In this document: piece by piece, positions 1 through 10,100 of the stretch
How positions within the stretch are numbered: position 1 is the stretch's first letter
How the letters are laid out: the number at the start of each line of letters is the position of its first letter
From: Candidatus Krumholzibacteriia bacterium
Lineage (GTDB): Bacteria; Krumholzibacteriota; Krumholzibacteriia; LZORAL124-64-63
Reading direction: 5' to 3'
Assembly (NCBI GenBank): GCA_024762975.1
Contig: JANTGJ010000012.1
Span: forward strand, 1 to 45,895
DNA: 45,895 nucleotides
Notes under the pieces: generated by a model
The model's input: the letters and a program-made list of their open reading frames with translations, nothing else
What the model was told of the DNA's origin: nothing
Database searches by the model: none
Made by a program: the position numbers and the translations under genes

Positions 1-1
1 A

Positions 2-1135
2 GGGGTCGTCGTTCGGTTCCAGTTCGGTCGTGACCAACGGAGTCCGGGAGCCGTTCATCTCGTCGATCAACTCGGCTGCGCCGGTGATCTCGGAATCGAT
101 TCCGTCCGGGTCGCTGTCATCGAAATGGTAGTCCCAGAAGCTGTACAGCAGGCCCAGACCGTCGGCGTAGTGCTCGCGCCGGGTCTCGAGAATGTCCTCG
201 TTCACATCCTGTCCGGTGCGGCTGTAGTCATGTTCACAGCGCACGGTCGGGTAGGTGCCAAGCTGGCCGTCGAACCGAACCCTCGTCTGGTCGGTACCAT
301 CGTCGTGCGCCGGGCCTCCGGCGAGCAGGAAACCCGAGTTGTCGAACGTGGTCGCGCCGACGACGGTCAGATTCTCCCAGGCGCCGGCCGACCGGTCCGG
401 ATCCGCCTTGTAGGTGCCGTGTCCATCGGTAGCGAGGTAGAACCAGTCCTGCTCCAGGGCGTTCGCGGTAGTCGTTTTTTCATCCATCCGGAAGTGGCGA
501 ATCCGCCAGCCGTCGCGCCCGTCGTGGGTCACGGGTTCCTGGGCATAGAGGACCTGCAAACCGTCGAACTCACGGGTCGAACTTTCGGCTCCGGTCCGGA
601 CCGTTGTCGAAGAGGTTCCTTCATACAGCCATACGTTGCCTTGTTGCAAAGGGAAGTCGATCGATCCCAACGGCGGCTCGGCCGTCGAGAAACTCCAGGT
701 GTAGTCGGCAGCCAGGGTGTTGCCTGCCTCGTCGGCCAGCGCGGAATCGACCGTAGCCTGGTAGGTGGCCGAAGGGTCGAGCGGCTCGGCGGGGGTGAAG
801 ACGATGTCGCGGGTACCGGCCTTGTTCGAGGCCGCGACCGTCAACGGAGTCCCGTCATCCAGCGAGATCGAATGGCTGGTGACCGAGTCCAGATCGATGT
901 CCTCGGAAAAGGTGACCGTCACTCGGGAGTCCACGGCGATGCCGGTGGCACCCGCTGCCGGCAGGACTGCCGTCACCCGCGGTCGGGTCGTATCGACCGT
1001 AGGACCGCCGTTGTTCGACTCGTCGTCGCTGCCACAACCGGCCGCGGCAATCAGCAGAAGAAATCCCAGGTTGATCGCCGGTCGGTGAATCCTGCCTATT
1101 TCGATGACGTTCCTCCGTTTTCCTGATCTACACAT
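2..1135 (-). CDS. Secreted lipoprotein with bacterial Ig-like (Big_5/SbsA-type) domain, partial at left edge
   Basis: Reverse-strand translation from ATG at 1135: MCRSGKRRNVIEIGRIHRPAINLGFLLLIAAAGCGSDDESNNGGPTVDTTRPRVTAVLPAAGATGIAVDSRVTVTFSEDIDLDSVTSHS...; lipobox AAGC; Ig-like 'P..GATGIAVDSRVTVTFSEDID' motif; open through the window edge. Confidence 0.75.
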   Translation of the reverse strand, partial: MCRSGKRRNVIEIGRIHRPAINLGFLLLIAAAGCGSDDESNNGGPTVDTTRPRVTAVLPAAGATGIAVDSRVTVTFSEDIDLDSVTSHSISLDDGTPLTVAASNKAGTRDIVFTPAEPLDPSATYQATVDSALADEAGNTLAADYTWSFSTAEPPLGSIDFPLQQGNVWLYEGTSSTTVRTGAESSTREFDGLQVLYAQEPVTHDGRDGWRIRHFRMDEKTTTANALEQDWFYLATDGHGTYKADPDRSAGAWENLTVVGATTFDNSGFLLAGGPAHDDGTDQTRVRFDGQLGTYPTVRCEHDYSRTGQDVNEDILETRREHYADGLGLLYSFWDYHFDDSDPDGIDSEITGAAELIDEMNGSRTPLVTTELEPNDDP

Positions 1136-1230
1136 CCATTGCGGGAATACGATCCATCTTTTACCATATCGCGATCGTATCATGAAGATACAACCATCAA
1201 CAAGCGACCGCGGGTCGTAAGGGGCGAATC

Positions 1231-2601
1231 ATGGACAGCATCACTCGTAAAATGGCCCGTTTCACGTTGGATCTGCAGTATGACCGGATTCCGGCCGAAT
1301 CGGTCAAGGAGGCCAAGCGATTCCTGCTGGACAGCGTCGGCTGCGCGATGGCCGCGGTGAATAATCCCGACATGGCTGCGATGTACCGTTTCACCGAGAA
1401 GCTGGGGGGGACGGCCGAAGCCACACTGATCGGCAATGGACACCGCACGAACGCGGCGAACGCCGCGCTGATGAACAGCCTGCTGGTGCGTGCGCTGGAT
1501 TACAATGATATCTACTGGGAGCAGGACCCGTCGCATCCGTCGGATATCATCTTCGGCGCGATCAGCCCGGCCGAAGCCCTGAAAAAGGGCGGACGCGACA
1601 CCCTGACGGCAATCCTGATCGCCTACGAACTGGAATTGCGCTGGTGCCTGGCCTGCTTCCCGGGGGTGCGCGAGATCGGTTGGCATCATGCCACCCTGAC
1701 GCAGTTCGTCAGTCCGTTCGTCGCAGGTAGGATCTACGGCCTGGATGAAGACCAGCTGGTCGCCGCCGCGGGCATCAGCGGCAGTTCGCACTATACCGTG
1801 GGCGGCGTCGTGGCCGGCCACCTGACGAATATGAAGAACACGGCTGACCCGCTGGCAACGCAGGCCGGTGTGCTGGCCTGTCTGATGGCTGCCGAGGGCT
1901 ATGAGGGGCCGGTCGAGGTCATCGAAGGCAAGGAGGGCTTCGAACACGTCCTGCCCAACATCGAGCTGAAGCCCGAAATCCTGCTGGAGGGTCTGGGGTC
2001 GAAGTTCCTGATCAACGACTGCGGCTACAAGGCCTTCCCGACCGAAGCGCTGACGCACCAGCCGATGTCCGCGGTGCTGCTGGCGATGCAGAAGAACGGC
2101 CTGGTCGCCGAGGATCTGGCCAAGATCCATATCCAGACCACGGCCCGGGGCGCCGATATCCTGAGTGACCCCTCAAAGTACGACCCGCAGACGAAGGAGA
2201 CGGCGGACCACAGCCTGCCGTACTGCCTGGCGGCGGTGGCCGCCGACGGCGGGGTGTACCCGAACTCGTTCAGCGACGAGAAGCTTTTTGACCCGCGCAT
2301 CCGCGCCCTGCTGGGCAAGATCGAGGTCGTGGCGAATGATGAGATCGACGCCATGTTCCCGGGCACCAAGCGCGCCATTGCCACGCTGACGACGAACGAC
2401 GGGCGAACGTTTACCGAGACCGTCGATCATGCCAAGGGCAGTCCGCAGAACCCGCTCAGCGACGACGAGCTGATCGCGAAGTTCCGCGCCAACTGCGATG
2501 GAGTGCTGGATACCGCGCGTCAGGATGCGATCATCGAGGCGACCTGGGGCTTCGACGAGTTGGGCGATGTGGGCGATTACATGAAGTTGTTGGTGGTCTG
2601 A
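1231..2601 (+). CDS. MmgE/PrpD family protein (2-methylcitrate dehydratase-like)
   Basis: MDSITRKMARFTLDLQYDRIPAESVKEAKRFLLDSVGCAMAA... LVRALDYNDIYWEQDPSHPSDIIFGAISPAEA typical of the MmgE/PrpD fold; SD-like AAGGGG upstream. Confidence 0.9.
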   Translation: MDSITRKMARFTLDLQYDRIPAESVKEAKRFLLDSVGCAMAAVNNPDMAAMYRFTEKLGGTAEATLIGNGHRTNAANAALMNSLLVRALDYNDIYWEQDPSHPSDIIFGAISPAEALKKGGRDTLTAILIAYELELRWCLACFPGVREIGWHHATLTQFVSPFVAGRIYGLDEDQLVAAAGISGSSHYTVGGVVAGHLTNMKNTADPLATQAGVLACLMAAEGYEGPVEVIEGKEGFEHVLPNIELKPEILLEGLGSKFLINDCGYKAFPTEALTHQPMSAVLLAMQKNGLVAEDLAKIHIQTTARGADILSDPSKYDPQTKETADHSLPYCLAAVAADGGVYPNSFSDEKLFDPRIRALLGKIEVVANDEIDAMFPGTKRAIATLTTNDGRTFTETVDHAKGSPQNPLSDDELIAKFRANCDGVLDTARQDAIIEATWGFDELGDVGDYMKLLVV

Positions 2602-2682
2602 CCGAATCCGATTCTGATGCGCCGTCGATCGGCCGTCCTGTTCGGGCGCCGGGCGGCGGCGCATTGCCTTTTTCGGTTGCTT

Positions 2683-2705
2683 TCGACTCGTCCCTCGGGC
2701 ATAAT
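2683..2705 (+). promoter_or_regulatory. Possible promoter with -10 CATAAT 6 nt upstream of the ATG (leaderless initiation?)
   Basis: The -10-like CATAAT at 2700..2705 is preceded by a weak TTGCTT -35-like hexamer at about 17-bp spacing; ATG is at 2712 with no Shine-Dalgarno-like sequence between. Confidence 0.3.
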
Positions 2706-2711
2706 CCGCCC

Positions 2712-4181
2712 ATGAAAACTTTGCTTCGATTTCGACAGCTCACAGCACCGGGTCTGCTCGCAGCATCGGCTCTTTGCTGGCTCTGCGGGGGTGTCGCTGG
2801 CTGCGGCGATACGGCGAGCCAAAGGACGGCCGCTTTTTCTTTGTCTGCCAATGAAACCGCTTTCATTGACAGTTTACAGCACCACACCTTTCGCTTCTTC
2901 TGGGAGCAGTGCGATCCCGTGACCGGCCTGGCGCCCGATCGCGTGCCCAGTCCATCATTCGCCAGCATGGCTGCCACGGGGTTCGCACTGACTGCGTATC
3001 CGGTCGGAGTAGAGCGCGGTGAAGTGACCCGTGAGCAGGCAGCAAGGCGGGTGCTGAAAACTCTCAGATTCCTCTACCAATTGCCCCAGGGTGACGACCC
3101 CCGACACTCTGCAGGCGTGAACGGATTCTACTACCACTTCGTGGATATGCAGACGGGTCTGCGATTTCGGGACGTCGAGCTTTCGACGGTCGATACGGCG
3201 CTTCTGTTGGGCGGCGCCCTGTTCTGCCAGTCGTATTTCGATCGAACCACGGCGGTCGAGGACAGCATCCGGACGATAGCCGAGCAGATGTATCGGCGAG
3301 TGGATTGGCAATGGGCCTCGCCGCGCGCGCCGTTGATCGGCCACGGCTGGTCTCCCGAAAACGGGCACCTCCCGTACGACTGGGGAGGCTACAACGAAGC
3401 CATGCTCGTCTATCTGATGGCGCTGGCATCCCCGACCCATCCCGTGGAGCCGGAGTCGTGGGATGCCTGGACGGCCGGGTATCGCTGGACGGAATTCCAG
3501 GGGCGCGAGCAGATCGCATTCGGTCCGCTATTCGGCCATCAGTACACTCACGTCTGGATCGATCTGAATGGGATCCGGGATCAATTCTGCCGCGAACACG
3601 ATCTTGATTATTTCGAGAACTCGCGGCGTGCCCTGCTGTCGCAACGAGACTATGCGCGGACCAATCCCGGTGCCTGGCGTGGCTACGGTGACCGTCTGTG
3701 GGGACTGACCGCCTGCGATGGACCGGTGCACGGCACGTTCGAGATCGACGGCCGGCAACGGGAGTTTCGGACCTACTGGGCACGTGGTGCTGCATCGGGG
3801 GCCATCCACGATGATGGGACCATCAGTCCCACGGCGGCGGCCGGTTCGCTGCCTTTCGCACCCGAGGCGGTCGTGCCTTTGCTACTGGCCCTGCACGAGG
3901 ACCATGGAGAGTACCTCTATGGGGAATACGGTTTTCTGGACGCCCTGAATCCGACCTTCACCTTGGATGTACCGGTGCAGCATGGGCGAGTGGTACCGGA
4001 CCATGGTTGGTACGACACCGACTACCTGGGCATCGACCAGGGGCCGATCGTGGCCATGATCGAGAACTGGCGAACAGGACTGATTTGGAAGACGCTGAGG
4101 ACCAATCCGCACATTGTTCGAGGTCTGAAGCGCGCCGGGTTCCAGGGCGGTTGGCTGGACTCGGCCGTGGATCAGCCGTGA
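2712..4181 (+). CDS. Lipoprotein glycoamylase-like protein (PF10091; GH144-like, candidate endo-beta-1,2-glucanase)
   Basis: Signal/lipobox MKTLLRFRQLTAPGLLAASALCWLCGGVAGCGD; motifs HHTFRFFWEQ, NGFYYHFVDMQTGLR, LSTVDTALLLGG, GGYNEAMLVYLMALASPTHP, FGPLFGHQYTHVWID, WGLTACDGP, YLGIDQGPIVAMIENW. ORF track begins at 2664; ATG 2712 fits the signal peptide. Confidence 0.85.
   Translation: MKTLLRFRQLTAPGLLAASALCWLCGGVAGCGDTASQRTAAFSLSANETAFIDSLQHHTFRFFWEQCDPVTGLAPDRVPSPSFASMAATGFALTAYPVGVERGEVTREQAARRVLKTLRFLYQLPQGDDPRHSAGVNGFYYHFVDMQTGLRFRDVELSTVDTALLLGGALFCQSYFDRTTAVEDSIRTIAEQMYRRVDWQWASPRAPLIGHGWSPENGHLPYDWGGYNEAMLVYLMALASPTHPVEPESWDAWTAGYRWTEFQGREQIAFGPLFGHQYTHVWIDLNGIRDQFCREHDLDYFENSRRALLSQRDYARTNPGAWRGYGDRLWGLTACDGPVHGTFEIDGRQREFRTYWARGAASGAIHDDGTISPTAAAGSLPFAPEAVVPLLLALHEDHGEYLYGEYGFLDALNPTFTLDVPVQHGRVVPDHGWYDTDYLGIDQGPIVAMIENWRTGLIWKTLRTNPHIVRGLKRAGFQGGWLDSAVDQP
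2852..2865. promoter_or_regulatory. Possible intragenic LacI-family operator TGAAACCGCTTTCA
   Basis: Same consensus match; extended palindrome AATGAAA-CCGC-TTTCATT at 2850..2867, about 140 bp inside the first glycoamylase-like gene. Confidence 0.35.
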
Positions 4182-5482
4182 TTCGCGCGAATGACTGGCG
4201 TGGGCTGTGTGTGGCCGTGATCGGGAGCCTGTTGCTGGGCATCGGAGCCTGCGCGGACGGTGAGCGTGAGTCCATCACGATCCGGTTTTGGGTCATGGGC
4301 CGTGAAGGAGAAATGGTCCAGGAGTTGACGCGCGAGTTCGAAGCACAAAACCCGGGGATTCGCGTCGACGTGCAGCAGATTCCCTGGTCGGCCGCCCACG
4401 AGAAGCTGTTGACCGCCTATGTGGGGCGCGCTACTCCCGACCTGACCCAACTGGGGAATACGTGGGTGCCCGAATTCGCTGCCCTGCGTGCTCTGGCACC
4501 TCTGGATGCGCTGGTGGACGAATCACCACAGATTGACCCAAACGACCATTTTCCAGGCATTTGGGACACGAATGTGCTGGATGGGGAACTCTTTGGTCTG
4601 CCTTGGTACGTCGATACCCGGGTTCTCTTCTACCGGACTGATTTGCTGCGTGGGGCGGGCTATGAATCGATGCCTACCCATTGGTCCGGCTGGCGGGACG
4701 CGTTGCGTGCCGTCACCGACAGGGGCGGGCCGGGTCGGTATGGAATTCTGTTGCCCATCAACGAGTGGCCGCAGCCGGTCATCTTCGGACTGCAGGTGGG
4801 TTCGTCGCTGTTGGCCGATCGGGATACGCGCGGTGTTTTCAGCCAGCCGGCTTTCCGCGAGTCGTTCCGCTTCTACCTGGATCTGTTTCGCGATGGACTG
4901 GCGCCGCCGGTGGCGAACAACGAGGTAGCCAACCTCTACCAGGAATTCGAGCGTGGCACGTTTGCGATGTATATCTCCGGACCGTGGAATCTGGGTGAAT
5001 TTCGTCGCAGGCTGCCGGCCGAACTGCAGCAGGAATGGTCGACCGCGCCGTTGCCGGCACCGGATGGCCAGGAGGGACCGGGCCTTTCGTTGGCCGGTGG
5101 ATCCAGCTTGGTAGTTTTCCGAAGCTCCGAGCATCAGCAAGCGGCATGGCGATTAATCGAGTTTCTGTCACAGCCGGAACAGCAAGTGCGCTTTTTCGAG
5201 CTCACGGGTGACCTGCCGGCGCATCGTTCCGCGTGGAATGATCCGGTCCTGGCCAATGACCCGCAGGCTCGCGCATTCGCCCAGCAACTAGAGCGAGTCG
5301 TGCCGACCCCCAAGATTCCCGAGTGGGAGCAGGTGGCCAACCGCGTATGGGAAGCTGCCGAGCAGGCGATCCATGGCGCTAACGACGTGGACAAAGTGCT
5401 GGCGGAACTGGATCAGGACGTCGACCGGATGCTGGCCAAGCGCCGCTGGCTGATGCAGCAACGCGAAGAGGAAACGCCGTGA
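4178..5482 (+). CDS. Extracellular sugar-binding protein of ABC transporter (SBP family 1)
   Basis: Lipobox-like GSLLLGIGACADG then ITIRFWVMGREGEMVQELTREFEAQNPGIRVDVQQIPWSAAHEKLLTAYVGRATPDLTQLGNTWVPEFAA; GTG start overlaps the upstream TGA stop. Confidence 0.9.
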   Translation: MIRANDWRGLCVAVIGSLLLGIGACADGERESITIRFWVMGREGEMVQELTREFEAQNPGIRVDVQQIPWSAAHEKLLTAYVGRATPDLTQLGNTWVPEFAALRALAPLDALVDESPQIDPNDHFPGIWDTNVLDGELFGLPWYVDTRVLFYRTDLLRGAGYESMPTHWSGWRDALRAVTDRGGPGRYGILLPINEWPQPVIFGLQVGSSLLADRDTRGVFSQPAFRESFRFYLDLFRDGLAPPVANNEVANLYQEFERGTFAMYISGPWNLGEFRRRLPAELQQEWSTAPLPAPDGQEGPGLSLAGGSSLVVFRSSEHQQAAWRLIEFLSQPEQQVRFFELTGDLPAHRSAWNDPVLANDPQARAFAQQLERVVPTPKIPEWEQVANRVWEAAEQAIHGANDVDKVLAELDQDVDRMLAKRRWLMQQREEETP

Positions 5483-6369
5483 GTAGTGGTTTGGCTCGCA
5501 AAAAGGCCCGCGCCGCCTGGTGGTTTCTGACTCCTGCGCTGGTGTTGCTGGCGCTATTCTTTGTTTTGCCGGTCGCGGCGGGGCTGTTGCTCAGTTTGAC
5601 CGATTTCGACATCTATGCCGTCGGAGATCCGTCCGTCGCCCGATTCGTCGGGTTGAAGAACTATGCCCATCTGCTGAGTGACGGGACTTTCTGGCGCGCG
5701 GTGGGCAACACGCTGCAGTTCGTACTCATCGGCGGCCCGTTGTCGCTGGCGGTCTCGTTGGCGGCAGCCTTGCTGCTGAATGAAAAGGCCGTGCGCCTGC
5801 GCGGGCTGTTGCGCACCGTCTACTTTGCTCCGGTGGTCACGACCCTGGTCTCGGTGGCCATCGTTTGGCGATATCTCTATCACCCGCGGTATGGGCTGCT
5901 GAATTTTCTGCTGGGTCAGATCGGAGTCGATCCGATCGACTGGTTGGGCGATCCGAACTGGGCGATGCCGGCCATCATCCTGCTCGCCGTCTGGAAGAAC
6001 TTCGGCTACAACATGCTGATCCTGCTGGCCGGTCTGCAGGTCATTCCGCGCGAATTGTACGAGGCGGCCTCGATCGACGGAGCCGGTCCCTGGCGCCGTT
6101 TTCGTCACATCACCCTGCCGGGACTGGCACCGACCTTCCTGTTTGTTTCGGTCACGACGATGATCGGCTACTTCCAGGTATTCGCCGAACCCTACGTGAT
6201 GACTCAGGGGGGGCCGTTGGGCGCAACCCGCAGCCTGGTGCTCTTTATGTACGAAGAGGGCTTCCGCTGGTGGCGCATGGGGATGGCTTCTGCGGTTGCG
6301 GTACTGCTGCTGGTGATCACCCTGATCGGTACGCTGATCCAGTTGCGCCTGGACCGGAGGGAAGCATGA
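5479..6369 (+). CDS. Sugar ABC transporter permease (MalF/UgpA type)
   Basis: TM helices; EAA loop ELYEAASIDGAGPWRRFRHITLPGLAPT; GTG start overlaps the upstream stop. Confidence 0.93.
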   Translation: MSSGLARKKARAAWWFLTPALVLLALFFVLPVAAGLLLSLTDFDIYAVGDPSVARFVGLKNYAHLLSDGTFWRAVGNTLQFVLIGGPLSLAVSLAAALLLNEKAVRLRGLLRTVYFAPVVTTLVSVAIVWRYLYHPRYGLLNFLLGQIGVDPIDWLGDPNWAMPAIILLAVWKNFGYNMLILLAGLQVIPRELYEAASIDGAGPWRRFRHITLPGLAPTFLFVSVTTMIGYFQVFAEPYVMTQGGPLGATRSLVLFMYEEGFRWWRMGMASAVAVLLLVITLIGTLIQLRLDRREA

Positions 6370-7190
6370 TGCGGTTCCGACCGAGATCCGCGCTACTGCA
6401 TCTGGTGCTGTTCGTCGGGGCGTTGGTTACATTGCTGCCCCTGGGTTGGATGGTCGCTGCCGCGTTCATGCAACCGGGAGAGGCAAACTCGCTGCCACCG
6501 CACCTGGTGCCTGCTGATCCGACACTCGAGCATTTTCGGGCCCTGTTCACGCGCCTGGATTTCCTGCGCAATCTGGCCAACAGCGCGATCGTCACTACGC
6601 TGGCGACGCTGCTCTCGGTGCTGGTCAACTCGATGGCGGGCTATGCGTTCGCCAAGTTGCCCTTCCCGGGACGCGAGCGGCTCTTCAAGTCGCTGGCTGC
6701 GGCCCTGGTCGTGCCCGCACAGGTCGGTATGCTACCGCTATTTCTGCTGCTGCGCGAACTGGGGTTGGTCAACACCTATGCCGGCGTACTGGTGCCCTAC
6801 CTGGCCAGCATCTTCGGCATTTTCCTGATCCGGCAATACGCCCTCAGCGTTCCGGACGAATTGCTGGACGCCGCTCGCATCGAGGGTGCTGGCGAGTTCG
6901 CTGTATTCCGCCTCGTGGCCTTGCCGGTGATCAAGCCGATCCTGGTGACGATGGCCGCATTCACTTTCCTGAGCGCCTGGAACGATTTCATGTGGCCGCT
7001 GATCGTGCTGTCCGATAGTTCGATGTACACGCTGCCGGTGGCGCTTGCCAACCTCGTGGGAGAACACGTTCAGGACACCGAGTTGATGATGGCCGGTTCC
7101 CTGCTGACCATCCTGCCGGCGCTGGTCGTGTTCCTGATTTTTCAACGCATCTACGTACAGGGCATCATGTCCGGGGGAGTCAAGGGATGA
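6366..7190 (+). CDS. Sugar ABC transporter permease (MalG/UgpE type)
   Basis: MMRFRPRSALLHLVLFVGALVTLLPLGWMVAAAF...; EAA loop ELLDAARIEGAGEFAVFRLVALPVIKPI; ATGATG start overlaps the upstream TGA. Confidence 0.93.
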   Translation: MMRFRPRSALLHLVLFVGALVTLLPLGWMVAAAFMQPGEANSLPPHLVPADPTLEHFRALFTRLDFLRNLANSAIVTTLATLLSVLVNSMAGYAFAKLPFPGRERLFKSLAAALVVPAQVGMLPLFLLLRELGLVNTYAGVLVPYLASIFGIFLIRQYALSVPDELLDAARIEGAGEFAVFRLVALPVIKPILVTMAAFTFLSAWNDFMWPLIVLSDSSMYTLPVALANLVGEHVQDTELMMAGSLLTILPALVVFLIFQRIYVQGIMSGGVKG

Positions 7191-10100
7191 GGCGGTTGTG
7201 GGTGATGTGGACTGTCGCAGTAGTCGGACTCATGGGGTGTGCTGGAGCATCGCGGACCATGGAAGATCCGGCCCAGTGGTCGGCCCATCCGGCCGACGGC
7301 GTCGAGTTGGCGCTACAGGAGCAGAGCGGTGCCCTGCGTCTGGACTTCCGGTTTTCCGCCGGCGGCTATGCGATCGCGCGTCGTGAGGTGGATCTCGAAC
7401 TGCCGGAGAACTATGCCTTCCGGTTTCGTCTGCGCGGCGATGCACCCGTGAATGATCTCGAGTTCAAACTGGTAGACGCCAGCGGTGAGAACGTGTGGTG
7501 GCACGTGAAGCGCAATCTGGAGTGGCCGACCACGTGGGAGACGGTGCGCATCAAGAAGCGGCAGATCAAGTTTGCCTGGGGACCGGCCGGCGGAGGCGAG
7601 CTGACGCATGTCGCGGCAATCGAGTTTGCGATCACCGCCGGCAGCGGAGGCGAAGGCACAGTATGGATTGACGATCTGGAATTGATCGAACTGCCGGTCG
7701 AGTCGGGACCGCCGCCGGTCCCGGTCGCTCGTGCGAGCAGTTTCGCACCGGGGTACGAAGCAGCGCGGGCATTGGACGGGGATCCGGGCACGAGTTGGCG
7801 GCCGGCGTCCGATGATCTGCAGCCGTGGTTCGAATTGGATTTGCGCGGGGCCCGCGAATTCGGAGCCCTGACCCTCGACTGGGAAGCCGATCGCGGCGCA
7901 TCCCGGTACACGGTCGATGGTTTCCTGGAGGGCAAGTCGCAGCGGCTGGTTTCCGTGCAGGGAGGCAATGGCGGCGTGGACGATCTGTATTTGCCCGAGT
8001 CCGAGGCGGAGGTCCTGCGTGTTGCGATTCCGGCCACCGTCGGTCTGGCCGAGATTCGTCTGCAGCCGCTCGAGTACGCTGCGACGCGGGAAGCATTCTT
8101 CATGAATCTGGCTCGTCGCGCCGAGCGCGGGCTGTATCCGCGCGGCTTCCTGGATGAGCCGACTGCCTGGACAGTGGTTGGTGTTGATGGCGATACCCGG
8201 GAAGGGTTGTTGGGCGCGGACGGCGCGTTGGAAGCCGGACCGGGCGGTTTTACGATCGAACCCTTTCTGGAGTCCGGCGACCGGCTATTGACGTGGAACG
8301 ATGCGGTGAAAACGACACGGTTGGTCGATGGTGATTTACCGCTGCCGGTGGTCACATGGAACGTCGATCCCTGGAACCTGGAAGTGCAGGCGACGGGAGT
8401 CGGCAAGCCCGGTAGCAGTTCGGTGATGGGCTCCTATATCGTGCGAAACACGGGCCAGGACCCCCTGCAGGGGATGCTCTGGCTGACGATCCGTCCTTTC
8501 CAGGTCAATCCGCCGGTGCAGTTCCTCAACGTTCTGGGCGGAACGTCGAAGATCGCGACGATCGCCCGGGATGGCGATCTGGTACTCGTCAACGGCAAGC
8601 CCGGTGTCGTTGCAATGGACCGCCCCGACGCGTGGGGAGCTTCGACCTATGCAGGTGGCAGTATTGTCGGACATCTCGTTCGCGGGGATTTACCGGAGCG
8701 ATCTGCGGTGGACGATCCGTTCGAGGCGGCTTCGGCCGCGATGGGGTATCGCTTGGCTCTGGAGCCGGGCCAGTCCCGCCGGATCGAGATCGTACTGCCC
8801 TTGCATGAAAACGCGCCCGACGCTGAATCCATCGATGGAATCGCGGCTCAGCGTGCGGCCCGTGACTACTGGCGGACGAAGGCCGACCGCGTGACGATTG
8901 AGGGTCCTCCCGCAGCCCGGCAGGCGATCGAGACGCTGAAGGCGCAACTCGGTTGGATTCTGGTCAACCGGGCCGCCGCAGGCATCCAGCCGGGTACCCG
9001 CTCCTATGCGCGCTCGTGGATTCGCGACGGTACGCTGACCAGTGTGGCTTTGCTGCGCCTGGGATGTTTCGAGGAGGCGCGAGACTTCCTGCTGTGGTAT
9101 GCGCCACATCAGTATGAGAATGGCAAAATTCCCTGTGTCGTGGACTGGCGCGGCGCCGACCCGGTGCCGGAGCACGACTCGACTGGCCAGTTCATCTACC
9201 TGGTGAGGGAATACCTGAGGTATACCGGTGACCTGGCGGTCGCGGAACAGATGTGGCCGCGCGTGGTGCGGGGCGTGGAGTATCTCGAATCGCTGCTCGC
9301 GCAGCGGCGGTCTGCCGGGTACGCGACACCGGACCAGCGCCGCTTTTACGGGATCCTGCCACCATCGATCAGTCATGAAGGCTACGCGGCCAAACCGATG
9401 CACTCGTATTGGGATGACTTCTTCGCGCTGCGCGGGTTCAAAGATGCGGTCCAACTGGCCGAACGGCTGGGAAAACCCACTGCCGGTTTGATGGCGATTC
9501 GTGACCGGTTCGCGGCTGATCTGTCGGCCTCGCTGGAGGCTTCGCTGATGTTCCATGACATCGACTACGTGCCCGGTTGCGCCGACCTGGGTGATTTCGA
9601 TGCAACCTCCACCACCGTGGCGCTGGATCCCGCTGCAGCTGGCAACCTGCTGCCCGAAGGATCGTTGCAAGCAACCTTCGAACGCTATTGGGAGTTCTTT
9701 GCCGGTCGTCGCGATGGCGATCCCTGGCGGGCATTTACACCGTATGAGATCCGTACGATCGGTACCTTTGTGCGCCTGGGTTGGCGCGAACGCGCGTACG
9801 AAGCTTTGGAATTCTTTCTGGCACACCGCGTCCCCAGCGGGTGGCGACAGTGGCCGGAAGTCGTGGCCTCGGATACCACGCGGGCCTGGTTTGTCGGAGA
9901 CATGCCCCACACCTGGGTCGGATCGGACTACGTTCGAAGTTTCCTGGATCTGTTGGTCTATGAGGATCGCGATGCCGGCGATACGGCAACGGCACTGGTT
10001 CTGGCCGCGGGTCTGCCCGCGGCATGGCTGGAAGGGGAGGGATTTCGCGTCGATGGCCTACCCACGCCCTGGGGGACGTTGGGGTACCGGATCTGGAAGT

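Noticed and set aside
125-1126. 333-aa plus-strand ORF
   Set aside because: The opposite strand encodes a lipoprotein with lipobox and Ig-like domain that is open to the window edge; the plus ORF has no family signal.
1168-1177. Small overlapping palindromes ATCGCGAT/CGATCG between the divergent lipoprotein and MmgE/PrpD genes
   Set aside because: Short, common words; no longer symmetric element or repeat elsewhere to support a regulatory site.
1231-2601. MmgE/PrpD gene as part of a methylcitrate cycle cluster
   Set aside because: No prpB or prpC neighbours; family is functionally broad, so only the family-level call is supported.
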